A stretch of 64,000 nt of DNA, from contig NZ_RCTF01000019.1 in NCBI RefSeq assembly GCF_003667445.1, positions 50,181 to 114,180 on the forward strand, read 5' to 3'. The position numbers were made by a program, and so were the translations under genes. This document shows positions 55,817 to 64,000 of the stretch, piece after piece (the first letter of the stretch is position 1; every line of letters starts with the position of its first letter). A model generated the notes under the pieces. That model made no database searches, had not been told where the DNA came from, and worked only from the letters and a program-made list of their open reading frames with translations. The DNA comes from Xanthobacter tagetidis (lineage in GTDB: Bacteria; Pseudomonadota; Alphaproteobacteria; Rhizobiales; Xanthobacteraceae).

Positions 55817-56713
55817 TCAGATATCCGCTCCGGCGAAGATGTTGTCCTCGAACATCTGGTCCATGGAGCGCGCCGGCTCGGCGCAGCCCGCCTCGCCCAC
55901 CACCTTGGCCGGGATGCCCGCCACCGTGGTGTTGCGCGGCACCGGCTTCAGCACCACGGACCCTGCAGCCACGCGGGCGCAGCGGCCCACCTCGATGTTG
56001 CCCAGCACCTTCGCGCCGGCGCCGATCAGCACGCCGCGGCGGATCTTGGGATGGCGGTCGCCGCTCTCCTTGCCCGTGCCGCCCAGCGTCACGCCCTGGA
56101 GGATCGACACGTCGTCCTCGATCACGCTGGTGGCGCCGACGACGATGCCGGTGGCGTGGTCGAAGAAGATGCCGCGCCCCATGGGCACCGCCGGATGGAT
56201 GTCCACCGCATAGACCGCCGAGGCCCGGCTCTGGAGATAGAGCGCGAAGTTCTGCTGGCCGTGGGTCCACAGCCAGTGGGCGAGGCGATGGGTCTGGATC
56301 GCGTGGAAGCCCTTGAAATAGAGCACCGGCTCCAGCGTGCGGGTGGCCGCCGGGTCGCGGTCCACCACCGCCATGATGTCGGCGCGCAGCGCCTGGGCGA
56401 TGGTCTTGTCGTCGTTGGTCGCCTCGAAGAAGGCGGCGCGGATGGCGGAGCCCGGAATGTCCGGATGGTCGAGCCGGGCGGCGATGCGCTCGCCGATCAC
56501 CGCCTCCAGGCTCGGCTGGCCGAGGATGGCGCCGGTGAGGAAGCTCGCCATCAGCGGCTCGCGGCCCCTGGCCTCGTCCGCCTCGTTGCGCAGGCGCGCC
56601 CAGACGGGATCGACGACCTCGTGCCAGCGCTCGGTGCCGGTGCGCGTCAGGCGCGGACCGGACGGCTCGGCTACGGACACGGCGGGCAGCACGGTCATGG
56701 GGGTCTGCGGCAT
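55817..56713 (-). CDS. cysE: serine O-acetyltransferase
   Basis: 298 residues from the ATG at 56713, chosen for GAGGAGGCAG upstream; a longer frame to 56836 lacks one. It makes O-acetylserine from serine and acetyl-CoA, the first step of cysteine synthesis. The helical N-terminal SATase domain is followed by left-handed beta-helix hexapeptides (IHPAVPMGRGIFFDHATGIVVGATSVIEDDVSILQGVTLGGTG) with the catalytic His/Asp visible, and a C-terminal tail that ends in Ile, needed for binding cysteine synthase and for feedback by cysteine. Confidence 0.95.
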   Translation of the reverse strand: MPQTPMTVLPAVSVAEPSGPRLTRTGTERWHEVVDPVWARLRNEADEARGREPLMASFLTGAILGQPSLEAVIGERIAARLDHPDIPGSAIRAAFFEATNDDKTIAQALRADIMAVVDRDPAATRTLEPVLYFKGFHAIQTHRLAHWLWTHGQQNFALYLQSRASAVYAVDIHPAVPMGRGIFFDHATGIVVGATSVIEDDVSILQGVTLGGTGKESGDRHPKIRRGVLIGAGAKVLGNIEVGRCARVAAGSVVLKPVPRNTTVAGIPAKVVGEAGCAEPARSMDQMFEDNIFAGADI

Positions 56714-56995
56714 TTCTGCCTCCTCGGATGAAACGACTTGCCCTCTTTCTAGCACAAGCGCGGCGCCGTGCGCAGGTTCCCACGGGGCGCATTCCCGGTC
56801 ACAGCGCCCGGCGGGCCGCCGTCTCGCCGCCGTCATGGTCCGGCTTGCTCCTCACGCTGGCGATGACGGACGGGCGCGCATTGCATCCACGCAAGCCGGA
56901 TTTTCGCGAGCCTTTCACGCGTTGCATTTCCGGCGCCGGGTCGCCATCTCAACCCTCGGCGCCGATCCCGCGCCGTGCGGAAAAAAGGATATCCC

Positions 56996-57982
56996 ATGGG
57001 CCTGCTCGTCGACGGCGTCTGGCAAGACCAGTGGTACGACACCAAGTCCACCGGCGGCCGGTTCGAGCGGCAGGCCTCGCGCTTCCGCAATTTCGTCACC
57101 GCCGACGGCGGGCCCGGCCCCACCGGCGAGGGCGGGTTTCGGGCCGAAGCGGGGCGCTACCATCTCTATGTGTCGCTCGCCTGCCCCTGGGCGCACCGCA
57201 CGCTCATCGTGCGCGCGCTGAAGGGACTGGAGGACGCCATCTCGGTGAGCGTGGTGGACCCGTTCATGGGCAAGGAGGGCTGGACCTTCGCCGCGCCGGA
57301 CCCGATCCTCGGCAAGACGCGCCTTCACGAGGTCTATACCGCGGCCGATCCCACCTATAGCGGCCGGGTGACCGTGCCGGTGCTGTGGGACAAGGCGCGC
57401 GGCACCATCGTCAGCAACGAATCCGCCGAGATCATCCGGATGCTAAATTCCGCCTTCGCGGCGGTGACCGACGTGGCGATCGACCTATATCCCGCCCCGC
57501 TCCGGGCCGAGATCGACGCGGTGAACGACCTCGTCTATCCGGACGTGAACAACGGCGTCTACCGCTCGGGCTTCGCCACCACGCAGGCGGCCTACGAGGA
57601 GGCGGTCGCCCAGGTGTTCCGCCGCCTCGACTGGCTGGAAGAGCGGCTCGCCCGCCAGCCCTACCTGGCCGGCGACGTGCTCACCGAGGCGGACGTGCGG
57701 CTGTTCACGACCCTGGTGCGGTTCGACGCGGTCTATGTGGGACACTTCAAGTGCAATATCCGCCGCATCGCCGACTATCCGGCGCTGTCGGGCTATCTGC
57801 GGGCGCTCTATCAGCTGCCCCAGGTGCGGCCGACCGTGGATTTCACCCACATCAAGCGGCACTATTACGAGAGCCACAAGACCATCAATCCCACCGGCAT
57901 CGTGCCGGTCGGCCCCGCGCTCGACCTCGACGCGCCGCACGACCGCGGCCCGGCGGCGTTCGCCGCGGCTCAGACCCCGTAG
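56996..57982 (+). CDS. Xi-class glutathione S-transferase (glutathionyl-hydroquinone reductase)
   Basis: 328 residues from the ATG at 56996, with AAGGAT upstream. The N-terminal thioredoxin domain has the diagnostic YVSLACPWAHRTLI, with catalytic Cys; the C-terminal helical domain has RFDAVYVGHFKCNIRRI and YPALSGYLRALYQLP, the Xi-class pattern (YqjG, PcpF). Such enzymes remove glutathione from glutathionyl-hydroquinones. Its last 13 bases overlap the convergent FAD monooxygenase gene. Confidence 0.92.
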   Translation: MGLLVDGVWQDQWYDTKSTGGRFERQASRFRNFVTADGGPGPTGEGGFRAEAGRYHLYVSLACPWAHRTLIVRALKGLEDAISVSVVDPFMGKEGWTFAAPDPILGKTRLHEVYTAADPTYSGRVTVPVLWDKARGTIVSNESAEIIRMLNSAFAAVTDVAIDLYPAPLRAEIDAVNDLVYPDVNNGVYRSGFATTQAAYEEAVAQVFRRLDWLEERLARQPYLAGDVLTEADVRLFTTLVRFDAVYVGHFKCNIRRIADYPALSGYLRALYQLPQVRPTVDFTHIKRHYYESHKTINPTGIVPVGPALDLDAPHDRGPAAFAAAQTP

Positions 57983-59157
57983 ATCCAGCCGTAGCGCTTG
58001 AGCAGGCTGTCGCCGCCGGTGCGGCGCAGCACCAGGTCACGCGCCATGCGCGGCGGTCCGGAGAGGTGGTAAACTACTCCGTTGCGCCGCGCCGCGCCCT
58101 GGATCATGGCGGTGCGCTCGCGCCGGGCGGCCTCGTAGGCCCGCAGGGCGGGCTCGGCCTGGGTCTCGCGGGTGAGGGCGCCGGCCAGCGCCGCCGCATC
58201 CTCGATCGCCTGGGCTGCGCCCTGGGCGAGGAAGGGCAGCATGGCGTGCGCCGCGTCGCCCAGAAGCGTCACCCGTCCCTCGCCCCAGCGCGCCAGCGGG
58301 TCGATGTCGTAGAGGCCCCAGCACAGGAAGTGGCCGGCGCGCGCCATCAGGCGGCGCAGGTCCGGGTTCCAGCCCTCGAAGGCGGCATGGACGAAGCCGG
58401 CATCGCCCGGCGCGCTCCAGCGCGTCACAGCCCGCTCCTCCTTGACGATGGCGACAAGGTTCAGCGCCTTGCCCCCACGCACCGGATAGACCACCACATG
58501 GGCATTCTTGCCCAGGTGCAGATGCACCTCGGGCGGGTGGCCGTCCGGCATCTCGATGGTGGCGCGATAGGCGACGCGGCGGGCGAATACCGGCGGCGCG
58601 GCGAAGCCGAGATGGGAGCGCACGGCCGAGCGCACGCCGTCGGCGCCGATCAGCACGTCCGCCCCATGGGCGACCAGCTGGTCGCCCTGGCCCACCACGG
58701 CCCGCACGCCTGAGGCCGTGCGCTCGATGCTGCGCAGGTCGACGCCGAGCGCCACCGCCGCGCCCGCCTCCTGCGCCGCCGCGGCGAGCGCGTCCTGCAG
58801 GTCGGCGCGGTGGATGACCAGGAAGGGGGCGCCCCAGCGCCGCGCGGCGGGGGCATAGTTCGAGCGCGACAGGGTCGTTCCGGTCCGCCCGTCGCGCACC
58901 AGGAGCGCGCGCGGCGCCACCGCCGCCTTTTCGATGCGCTCCAGCACGCCGAGGTCGCGCAGGATGCGGGTGGCGTTGGGGGAGAGCTGGAGCCCGGCGC
59001 CCACCTCCCTCAGCTTGCGCGCCTGCTCCAGCACCTGGACGGCGATGCCGGCCTGCCGCAGCGCCAAGGCGCAGGCAAGCCCGCCGATGCCGCCGCCGAC
59101 GATGACGGCGCTGCGGGCCGCAAGCGGCCGGCGGGGCTGGAAGGGAATGACGGCCAT
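57970..59157 (-). CDS. FAD-dependent aromatic monooxygenase, salicylate hydroxylase-like
   Basis: 395 residues from the ATG at 59157; an ATG at 59178 is the alternative. The Rossmann FAD motif GGGIGGL, the DG-like motif LIGADGVRSAVR, and the GDAAHAMLPFLAQGAAQAIEDA block define a class A flavoprotein hydroxylase. The substrate is likely an aromatic acid or phenol, but related to UbiH/NicC-like enzymes it cannot be fixed. It lies downstream of the zinc-finger protein gene on the same strand. Confidence 0.88.
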   Translation of the reverse strand: MAVIPFQPRRPLAARSAVIVGGGIGGLACALALRQAGIAVQVLEQARKLREVGAGLQLSPNATRILRDLGVLERIEKAAVAPRALLVRDGRTGTTLSRSNYAPAARRWGAPFLVIHRADLQDALAAAAQEAGAAVALGVDLRSIERTASGVRAVVGQGDQLVAHGADVLIGADGVRSAVRSHLGFAAPPVFARRVAYRATIEMPDGHPPEVHLHLGKNAHVVVYPVRGGKALNLVAIVKEERAVTRWSAPGDAGFVHAAFEGWNPDLRRLMARAGHFLCWGLYDIDPLARWGEGRVTLLGDAAHAMLPFLAQGAAQAIEDAAALAGALTRETQAEPALRAYEAARRERTAMIQGAARRNGVVYHLSGPPRMARDLVLRRTGGDSLLKRYGWIYGV

Positions 59158-59263
59158 GTCGGTGCCGGCTTGGTCCATGCCGGCGCTCAGGCCGGTCTCG
59201 CAGATCCCGGCCCTTGGGCCGGTGCCGGCCGGTGCGGCCGGATCGTGGGGAGCGGCCTTCGGC

Positions 59264-59524
59264 TCAGGCCGCGGCGCTCGGTGCATCGGCGCCATGCCAC
59301 ACGCAGCCCTCGGGCTTGGCTTCGCCGGCCGCCAGAGCGGCGTTGTAGCGGTAGAGGGTGGAGCAATAGGGGCACACGATCTCGGTGTCGTCGCCGAGGT
59401 CGCAATAGATGTGCGGGTGGTCGAAGGGCGGCTTCGCGCCGATGCACATGAATTCCTTGCTGCCCACCTCGATGACGGTGACGCCGAGGTCGTTGCAGAA
59501 GTGGGGAATGTCCGCGTGCGCCAT
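59264..59524 (-). CDS. zinc-finger CHCC protein (NDUFS6-like)
   Basis: 86 residues. The zf-CHCC motif is complete: Cys and His in HIYCDLGDD and CPYCSTLYRY, with EVGSKEFMCIG preceding it. In alphaproteobacteria and mitochondria this family (NDUFS6) binds zinc in the matrix arm of complex I and aids assembly. Together with NDUFA12 at 32.6 kb it shows a mitochondrion-like complex I. The FAD monooxygenase gene is downstream. Confidence 0.88.
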   Translation of the reverse strand: MAHADIPHFCNDLGVTVIEVGSKEFMCIGAKPPFDHPHIYCDLGDDTEIVCPYCSTLYRYNAALAAGEAKPEGCVWHGADAPSAAA

Positions 59525-59703
59525 GGTTCCGCCCGAGCCTCTCCTAAAAAGCGCCGCGACCTTACCCCCACATGCGCCGCCATGAAAGGCCCGCGCGCCG
59601 CGTCACTTCGGCGTCGCGCCGGGGGGAAGGCGAGGCCCTTGCCCGCATTCCCGCCGAAGGGCACAATGAACCGCCGCCGCAACAGCAAGAGGAGGGGCGA
59701 TCC

Positions 59704-59757
59704 ATGAACGAACGCATGTCCGCCTTCGGCGCCCTCCCTGTGGCCGCCAACGGCTAG
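59704..59757 (+). CDS. short leader peptide ORF (17 residues)
   Basis: MNERMSAFGALPVAANG, preceded by AAGAGGAGGGGCGATCC, the strongest ribosome site in the vicinity, and ended by TAG. The ABC exporter starts 166 bases downstream on the same strand. It could be a regulatory leader peptide or a chance frame; no regulation-type codon run (e.g. repeated rare codons) is seen. Confidence 0.35.
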   Translation: MNERMSAFGALPVAANG

Positions 59758-59923
59758 CTGAGCCGCCCCTGCGGTCCCTCGCCGGCGCCTGTGCGCCCGG
59801 CCGGACGGCCTTCAGCCGACATCCCCGCCTGGACCGCTCGCCCGCCCGCGGCGCCTGCGTCGCGCATTCCTCCGTCTTCCGAAGGCCGGCTCTTCGCGCA
59901 TCGCGCGCGGCCGGAAACACGTC

Positions 59924-61726
59924 ATGTCGCTCTATCGCACCCACAAGCGCGGGGTTTCCACCCGCGCCGTCTTCGCCTTTCTCTGGAGCCATTGGCGCCG
60001 CCGGCCGGCGCTGATCGGCGCGACCGGCGCCTGCGTCCTGGTCTCGACGCTCGCGGAGGTGTTCGTCCCGGTCTATGCCGGCCGCCTTGTGGAGGCGGTG
60101 GCGTCCACCGGCGACCGCGCCGCCGCCTATGCCGCGGCCATGGACGCCTTCCTCGCCATGCTGGCGCTCGGCGCGGTGATGGTGGCGGCGCGCCACCTCT
60201 CCTTCGTCGCGCTGGTGCGCCTCACCTTACGTATGATGGCCGACATCGCGTCGGAAGCGTTCGCCCGGGTGCAGCGCTTCTCGGCGGACTGGCACGCCAG
60301 CACCTTCGCCGGCTCCACCGTGCGGAAGATCTCGCGCGGGATGTGGTCGCTCGACCTGCTCGACGACACGCTGCTGGTGGCGCTGCTGCCCTCGGCGGTG
60401 GCGCTGGTGGGCTCGGCGCTCCTGCTCGGCTGGCACTGGCCGGTGATGGGCCTTGCGGTGGCGCTCGGCGCGGCAGGGTTCGTGGTGCTCACGCTCGTGC
60501 TGTCGCTGAACTATGTCGCGCCGGCGGCGCGGCTGTCCAACGCCTGGGACACCCGCGTCGGCGGGGTGCTCGCGGACGCGGTGAGCTGCAATGCGGTGGT
60601 GAAGGGCTTCGGCGCCGAGGCGCGCGAGGAGGACCGCCTCAACCGCGTGCTCGGCAAGTGGAACGCCCGCACCCGCCGCACCTGGATGGCCGGCACCTGG
60701 GCGGGCACGGCGCAGCTCGTGGCGCTGCTCGGCCTGCGGGCGGTGATCATCGGCATGGCCCTGTGGCTGTGGTGGGAGGGCCGCGCCGGACCGGGCGACG
60801 TCGCGTATGTGCTCACCACCTACTTCGTGGTGCATTCCTACCTGCGCGACATCGGCATGCATGTGCACAATCTGCAGCGCTCGGTGAACGACCTGGAGGA
60901 ACTGGTGGAGATCCACCAGCAGAGCGCCGCCATCGCCGACCGGCCTGGCGCCGGGCCTGTGAAGGTCACGGACGGACGCATCGCGTTCGAGGACGTGACC
61001 TTCCACTATGGCGGCCACAGCGACCCGCTCTACCGCGATTTGTCGCTCGTCATCGAGGGCGGCGAGAGGGTGGGTCTGGTGGGCCATTCCGGCTCCGGCA
61101 AGTCCACCTTCGTGAAGCTGATCCAAAGGCTACACGATGTCACGGACGGCCGCGTCACGGTGGACGGGCAGGATGTGCGCGACGTCTCCCAGGGCGCGCT
61201 GCGGCGGGCGATCGCGGTGGTCCAGCAGGAGCCGATCCTGTTCCACCGCTCGCTGGCCGAGAACATCGCCTACGCCCGGCCCGACGCCTCCTTCGCGGAG
61301 ATCCGCCGGGCGGCGGAGCTCGCCAATGCCGCCGGCTTCATCGAGAAGCTGCCGCGCGGCTACGGCACGCTGGTGGGCGAGCGGGGCGTGAAGCTCTCCG
61401 GCGGCGAGCGCCAGCGCGTCGCCATCGCCCGGGCGTTCCTCGCGAACGCGCCGATCCTGATCCTGGACGAGGCCACGTCCAGCCTGGATTCGGAATCGGA
61501 GGCGCTGATCCAGGAGGCGATGGAGCGCCTGATGGTGGGGCGCACCACCCTGGTCATCGCCCACCGCCTCTCGACGGTGCGCGCGCTCGACCGGCTGCTG
61601 GTGTTCGACAAGGGCCGGATCATCGAGGAGGGCGACCACGACGCCTTGGTGGCGAAGGAGGGCGGCCTCTATCGCCGCCTGTTCGAGCGCCAGGCCCTGG
61701 AGCTCATGCGCGGCCTGGCCGCCTGA
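59924..61726 (+). CDS. ABC exporter, permease-ATPase fusion
   Basis: 600 residues. Six membrane helices span ~25-310, then the ATPase has Walker A GHSGSGKST, Q-loop VVQQEPILFH, signature LSGGERQRVAIARA, Walker B ILILDEATSSLD and an H-loop in VIAHRLS. This is the half-transporter layout of lipid, peptide or drug exporters (MsbA/AtmA-like); it would act as a homodimer. The cargo cannot be told. A hairpin follows the stop. Confidence 0.92.
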   Translation: MSLYRTHKRGVSTRAVFAFLWSHWRRRPALIGATGACVLVSTLAEVFVPVYAGRLVEAVASTGDRAAAYAAAMDAFLAMLALGAVMVAARHLSFVALVRLTLRMMADIASEAFARVQRFSADWHASTFAGSTVRKISRGMWSLDLLDDTLLVALLPSAVALVGSALLLGWHWPVMGLAVALGAAGFVVLTLVLSLNYVAPAARLSNAWDTRVGGVLADAVSCNAVVKGFGAEAREEDRLNRVLGKWNARTRRTWMAGTWAGTAQLVALLGLRAVIIGMALWLWWEGRAGPGDVAYVLTTYFVVHSYLRDIGMHVHNLQRSVNDLEELVEIHQQSAAIADRPGAGPVKVTDGRIAFEDVTFHYGGHSDPLYRDLSLVIEGGERVGLVGHSGSGKSTFVKLIQRLHDVTDGRVTVDGQDVRDVSQGALRRAIAVVQQEPILFHRSLAENIAYARPDASFAEIRRAAELANAAGFIEKLPRGYGTLVGERGVKLSGGERQRVAIARAFLANAPILILDEATSSLDSESEALIQEAMERLMVGRTTLVIAHRLSTVRALDRLLVFDKGRIIEEGDHDALVAKEGGLYRRLFERQALELMRGLAA

Positions 61727-61739
61727 TGCGGCAACCACA

Positions 61740-61762
61740 GCCCGCCGGTTCGTCCGGCGGGC
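61740..61762. terminator. hairpin between convergent genes
   Basis: GCCCGCCGG (61740-61748), loop TTCGT, CCGGCGGGC (61754-61762): a perfect 9-bp stem between the end of the ABC exporter and the end of the DUF2189 gene. No T-tract, so its strength is uncertain. Confidence 0.55.
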
Positions 61763-61768
61763 GGCGTA

Positions 61769-62575
61769 TCACACCACGAGGCGCCGGTAGAGGTGCCAGG
61801 TGGCGTGGCCGAGGACCGGCAGCACCACGGCGAGGCCGATGAAGAAGGGCAGGCTGCCCAGCGCCAGGAGCACGGCCACGATCAGCCCCCACAGCGCCAT
61901 CACCACCGGGTTCGCCCGCACCGCCGAGAACGAGGTGCGCACGGCGGTGGCGGTGCTCACGTTGCGGTCCACCAGCAGCGGCAGCGAGACCACCGACAGG
62001 CACATGGCGAACAGAGCGAAGCCGAGGCCGACGCCGTTGCCGACCAGGATCAGCATCCAGCCCTCGCGGGTCGCGAGGATTTCCCGCGCGAATGCGGCGA
62101 GCGTGGGCGGCACGTAGCTGCCGAGCGTCGCCCGATAGATCTCCAGCGCCGCCACCAGCCAAAGCAGGAAGGTCGCCACCAGCATGCAGCCGATCGCGGC
62201 GATGGAGAGGATCGCCGGCGAGCGGGCGAGCGCGAAGACGTGGTCCCAGCCCGTGGGCAGCCCTTCTTCCCGGCGCCGGCTCATCTCGTAGAGGCCGACG
62301 GCGGTGAGCGGCCCGAGCAGCGCGAAGCCCGCCACCAGCGGGAACAGCAGCGGCAGCACGTCCTGGCCGAACGACAGGCGGGCGAGGAACAGCCCGACGA
62401 TGGGATAGATCAGCGCCAGGAAGATCAACTGGCTCGGATGGCGCAGGAAGTCGGACACCCCGGCCCGGAGGCAGTCGACGAGGTCCGCGGCGGAGATGCG
62501 CCGCACCCGCAGCGCGACGCCGCCGAAGGCGGTCTCGGGGCGGGCATACGCCGGCTGGATGGTGGAAGGGATCAT
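61769..62575 (-). CDS. DUF2189 integral membrane protein
   Basis: 268 residues with about six hydrophobic helices, starting after a short cytosolic N terminus. GGAGGAGCGTC precedes the ATG at 62575. The sequence around DCLRAGVSDFLRHPSQLIFLALIYPIVGLFL and RTSFSAVRANPVVMALWGLI fits the DUF2189 family, reported near cytochrome oxidase genes in some bacteria. Function unknown. Confidence 0.85.
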   Translation of the reverse strand: MIPSTIQPAYARPETAFGGVALRVRRISAADLVDCLRAGVSDFLRHPSQLIFLALIYPIVGLFLARLSFGQDVLPLLFPLVAGFALLGPLTAVGLYEMSRRREEGLPTGWDHVFALARSPAILSIAAIGCMLVATFLLWLVAALEIYRATLGSYVPPTLAAFAREILATREGWMLILVGNGVGLGFALFAMCLSVVSLPLLVDRNVSTATAVRTSFSAVRANPVVMALWGLIVAVLLALGSLPFFIGLAVVLPVLGHATWHLYRRLVV

Positions 62576-62777
62576 GACGCTCCTCCAACATTGGCACGCG
62601 ACCGCTTGTGCCCGCCAGCAGAAACCCTAAGTATCAAGCTGGCCCGGATGCGGCTTCTGACCTTTCTTCCAGTCTAACGCAGGAAGACGGGTCCGTCGCC
62701 GGGGGCGAATACACGATCTCGGCACACGCCACCCTTGGCACACGCCGCCGGGCTCGGGGACCGGACATAAGAGGCAG

Positions 62778-64000
62778 ATGGCCCGCATCTTCGCGCTGTT
62801 CACGGTTCTGGCGGCTCTCCTGGGCTTTGCGCCCTGGCTTGTGCCGCTGGCCAAGCAGAGCGTGCGCCTCGTGGAGGCGCGCGACGATCCCGCCGCCGTC
62901 GCCGATCTCGGCCTCGCGGACCTCGACGCCGCGCGCGTGGCGAAGGAGACCGAGAGCGCGCTCGCGGCCGACGACATCGCCCTCGCCACCTCCTTCGTCG
63001 CGCTCGCCGATGCGCGCGGGATCACAATCGATCCCGCCTTGCGGGAGCGCGTCGCCGCGGCCAACGGCGCGCTCGCAAGCACGCTCCGGGGCGCCAAAGA
63101 GTTCGGCATGGGCTTCCTGACCGGCGAGCCGTCCGACCTTGCCGGGCTCGCGGGCGCCGCTACCGGCGACCTCATGGTGTGGGGCGACATCCGCGACGCC
63201 GGCCGCGAGGGCTGGAAGCTGGCCCACGGCGAGGACGCGGACGAGCTGATCCTCGGTCTGTCCGCCGTCGGCATCGCCGTCACCGCGGGCACCTATGCCA
63301 CCGTGGGTGCGAGCCTGCCGCTGCGCGCCGGCATCACCCTCGTGAAGGTCGCCAAGCGCACCGGCAAGCTCTCCGCCGCCTTGGGGCGCAGCTTCATGCG
63401 CGCGGTGCGGCAGAGCGTCGACTTCGTCGCCTTGCGGCGCCTCCTGAAGGCGCCGGGCGCGGTGGACGGGCCGGCGCTGAAGGGCGTGGTGCGCTCCGAC
63501 CGCCTCGCCTCGCTCACCCGCATGCTGGACGACGTGGCGGTGGTGCAGTCCAAGGCCGGCACCCGCGCCGCCCTGGAGGGCCTGCGGATCGCCGACAACG
63601 GCAACGACCTCCGGCGGGTGGCGCGGCTCGCCGATGCCAAGGGCCCGCAGACGCTCGCCATCCTGAAGACGCTGGGGCGCGGCGCCATCCTCATCACCGG
63701 CGCGCTGCTGAAGCTGGTGTGGTGGGCGTTCGTGGCGGCGCTCTACGTCTATCTGCTCGTGTCCTCCTTCAACGCCTTCTGCGTCTCGTGCGCCCGTGCC
63801 ACCTGGGGCGGGCGGCGCGGCCGGCGCCGTCACAAGCGGGAGGGCGCGCCCGCCGCCCGCCGCCGCTGGTGGCGCCGGGAGGAGGCGCCGGTCTGCCTCG
63901 CCCTTCCCGAGGAGCCGCGCCTCGATGCGCCCCGCCCCGCGCCGGAGCCGGGCCGCGCCGAGGCCGAGCGCTTCGCCGCGGCCGCGCGCGAGGCCATGGC
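62778..64000 (+). CDS. unknown membrane-associated protein (3' end missing)
   Basis: Starts at the ATG at 62778 with AGAGG five bases upstream and remains open for 407 codons to the window end. MARIFALFTVLAALLGFAPW forms a first membrane helix; residues ~45-165 are Ala/Asp/Glu-rich helices, ~165-200 another hydrophobic stretch (ILGLSAVGIAVTAGTYATVG), then a basic segment and a further helix at ~300-335 (WWAFVAALYVYLLVSSFNAFCVSC), followed by an Arg-rich linker and an Ala/Pro/Glu-rich tail. I do not recognise a family. Confidence 0.75.
   Translation, partial: MARIFALFTVLAALLGFAPWLVPLAKQSVRLVEARDDPAAVADLGLADLDAARVAKETESALAADDIALATSFVALADARGITIDPALRERVAAANGALASTLRGAKEFGMGFLTGEPSDLAGLAGAATGDLMVWGDIRDAGREGWKLAHGEDADELILGLSAVGIAVTAGTYATVGASLPLRAGITLVKVAKRTGKLSAALGRSFMRAVRQSVDFVALRRLLKAPGAVDGPALKGVVRSDRLASLTRMLDDVAVVQSKAGTRAALEGLRIADNGNDLRRVARLADAKGPQTLAILKTLGRGAILITGALLKLVWWAFVAALYVYLLVSSFNAFCVSCARATWGGRRGRRRHKREGAPAARRRWWRREEAPVCLALPEEPRLDAPRPAPEPGRAEAERFAAAAREAM

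Overview
The window is high-GC DNA densely packed with genes on both strands. It reads as chromosome of an alphaproteobacterium of the order Hyphomicrobiales (Rhizobiales), most plausibly a Xanthobacter/Azorhizobium/Ancylobacter-like member of the Xanthobacteraceae. The evidence is the cell-cycle regulator CtrA and its phosphotransferase ChpT, an EipA/DUF1134 protein, the aat-DUF2155-NDUFA12 gene order, the cysE-DUF3126 pair, a propionyl-CoA carboxylase/methylmalonyl-CoA mutase cluster with a ScfR-type regulator, and an NAD-linked molybdenum formate dehydrogenase operon of the FdsGBA-C-D type. The genus is an inference; the class is well supported. I found no rRNA, tRNA, prophage, transposase or CRISPR array.

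Layout. 1-5.6 kb: the end of a GntR regulator, then a minus-strand catabolic operon (two-component HpaB/HpaC-type flavin monooxygenase, cupin, amidase) facing a MarR-type regulator. 5.6-13.1 kb: prfB, a large PAS-PAS-GAF-GGDEF-EAL protein that looks like a heme-based oxygen sensor of the DosP type, gltX, and a secreted SH3 protein with collagen-like and glutamine-rich tails. 13.1-26.1 kb: the propionyl-CoA route (ScfR regulator, pccB, pccA, cfa, mutA, a small secreted protein, mutB, a metallo-hydrolase), interrupted by intergenic repeats. 26.3-35.3 kb: an RgpF-like glycan protein, DsbA-like oxidoreductase, M48 protease, aminotransferase, aat, DUF2155, NDUFA12, a ChaA-type antiporter and agmatinase. 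35.5-39.1 kb: a membrane diguanylate cyclase, then an ECF sigma factor with an unusually long anti-sigma partner. 39.2-44.3 kb: cell-cycle neighbourhood (FliJ-like, ctrA, DUF305, chpT, cysQ, eipA-like). 44.4-47.4 kb: envelope and small secreted proteins. 47.7-55.4 kb: LysR regulator and formate dehydrogenase operon. 55.5-64 kb: DUF3126, cysE, glutathionyl-hydroquinone-reductase-like GST, FAD monooxygenase, zinc-finger protein, ABC exporter, DUF2189 membrane protein, and an unknown protein running off the end.

How it works together. PccBA and the mutase subunits carry propionyl-CoA to succinyl-CoA under a neighbouring acyl-CoA-responsive regulator. The Fds operon oxidises formate to CO2 with NAD+, in keeping with methylotrophic or autotrophic growth. 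CtrA, ChpT, FliJ and the EipA-like protein form a cell-cycle/envelope cluster; the ctrA upstream region holds five GANTC (CcrM) sites within 96 bp. Two c-di-GMP enzymes, one with a likely gas-sensing PAS domain, add a second signalling layer.

The most notable items are the DosP-like protein whose distal heme ligand position is Leu instead of Met, a 53-residue membrane peptide gene with cell-cycle-type promoter motifs, interleaved inverted repeats upstream of the RgpF-like gene, a small secreted protein between the two mutase subunit genes, and the collagen-like/polyQ SH3 protein. I see no clear-cut new defence or mobile system.
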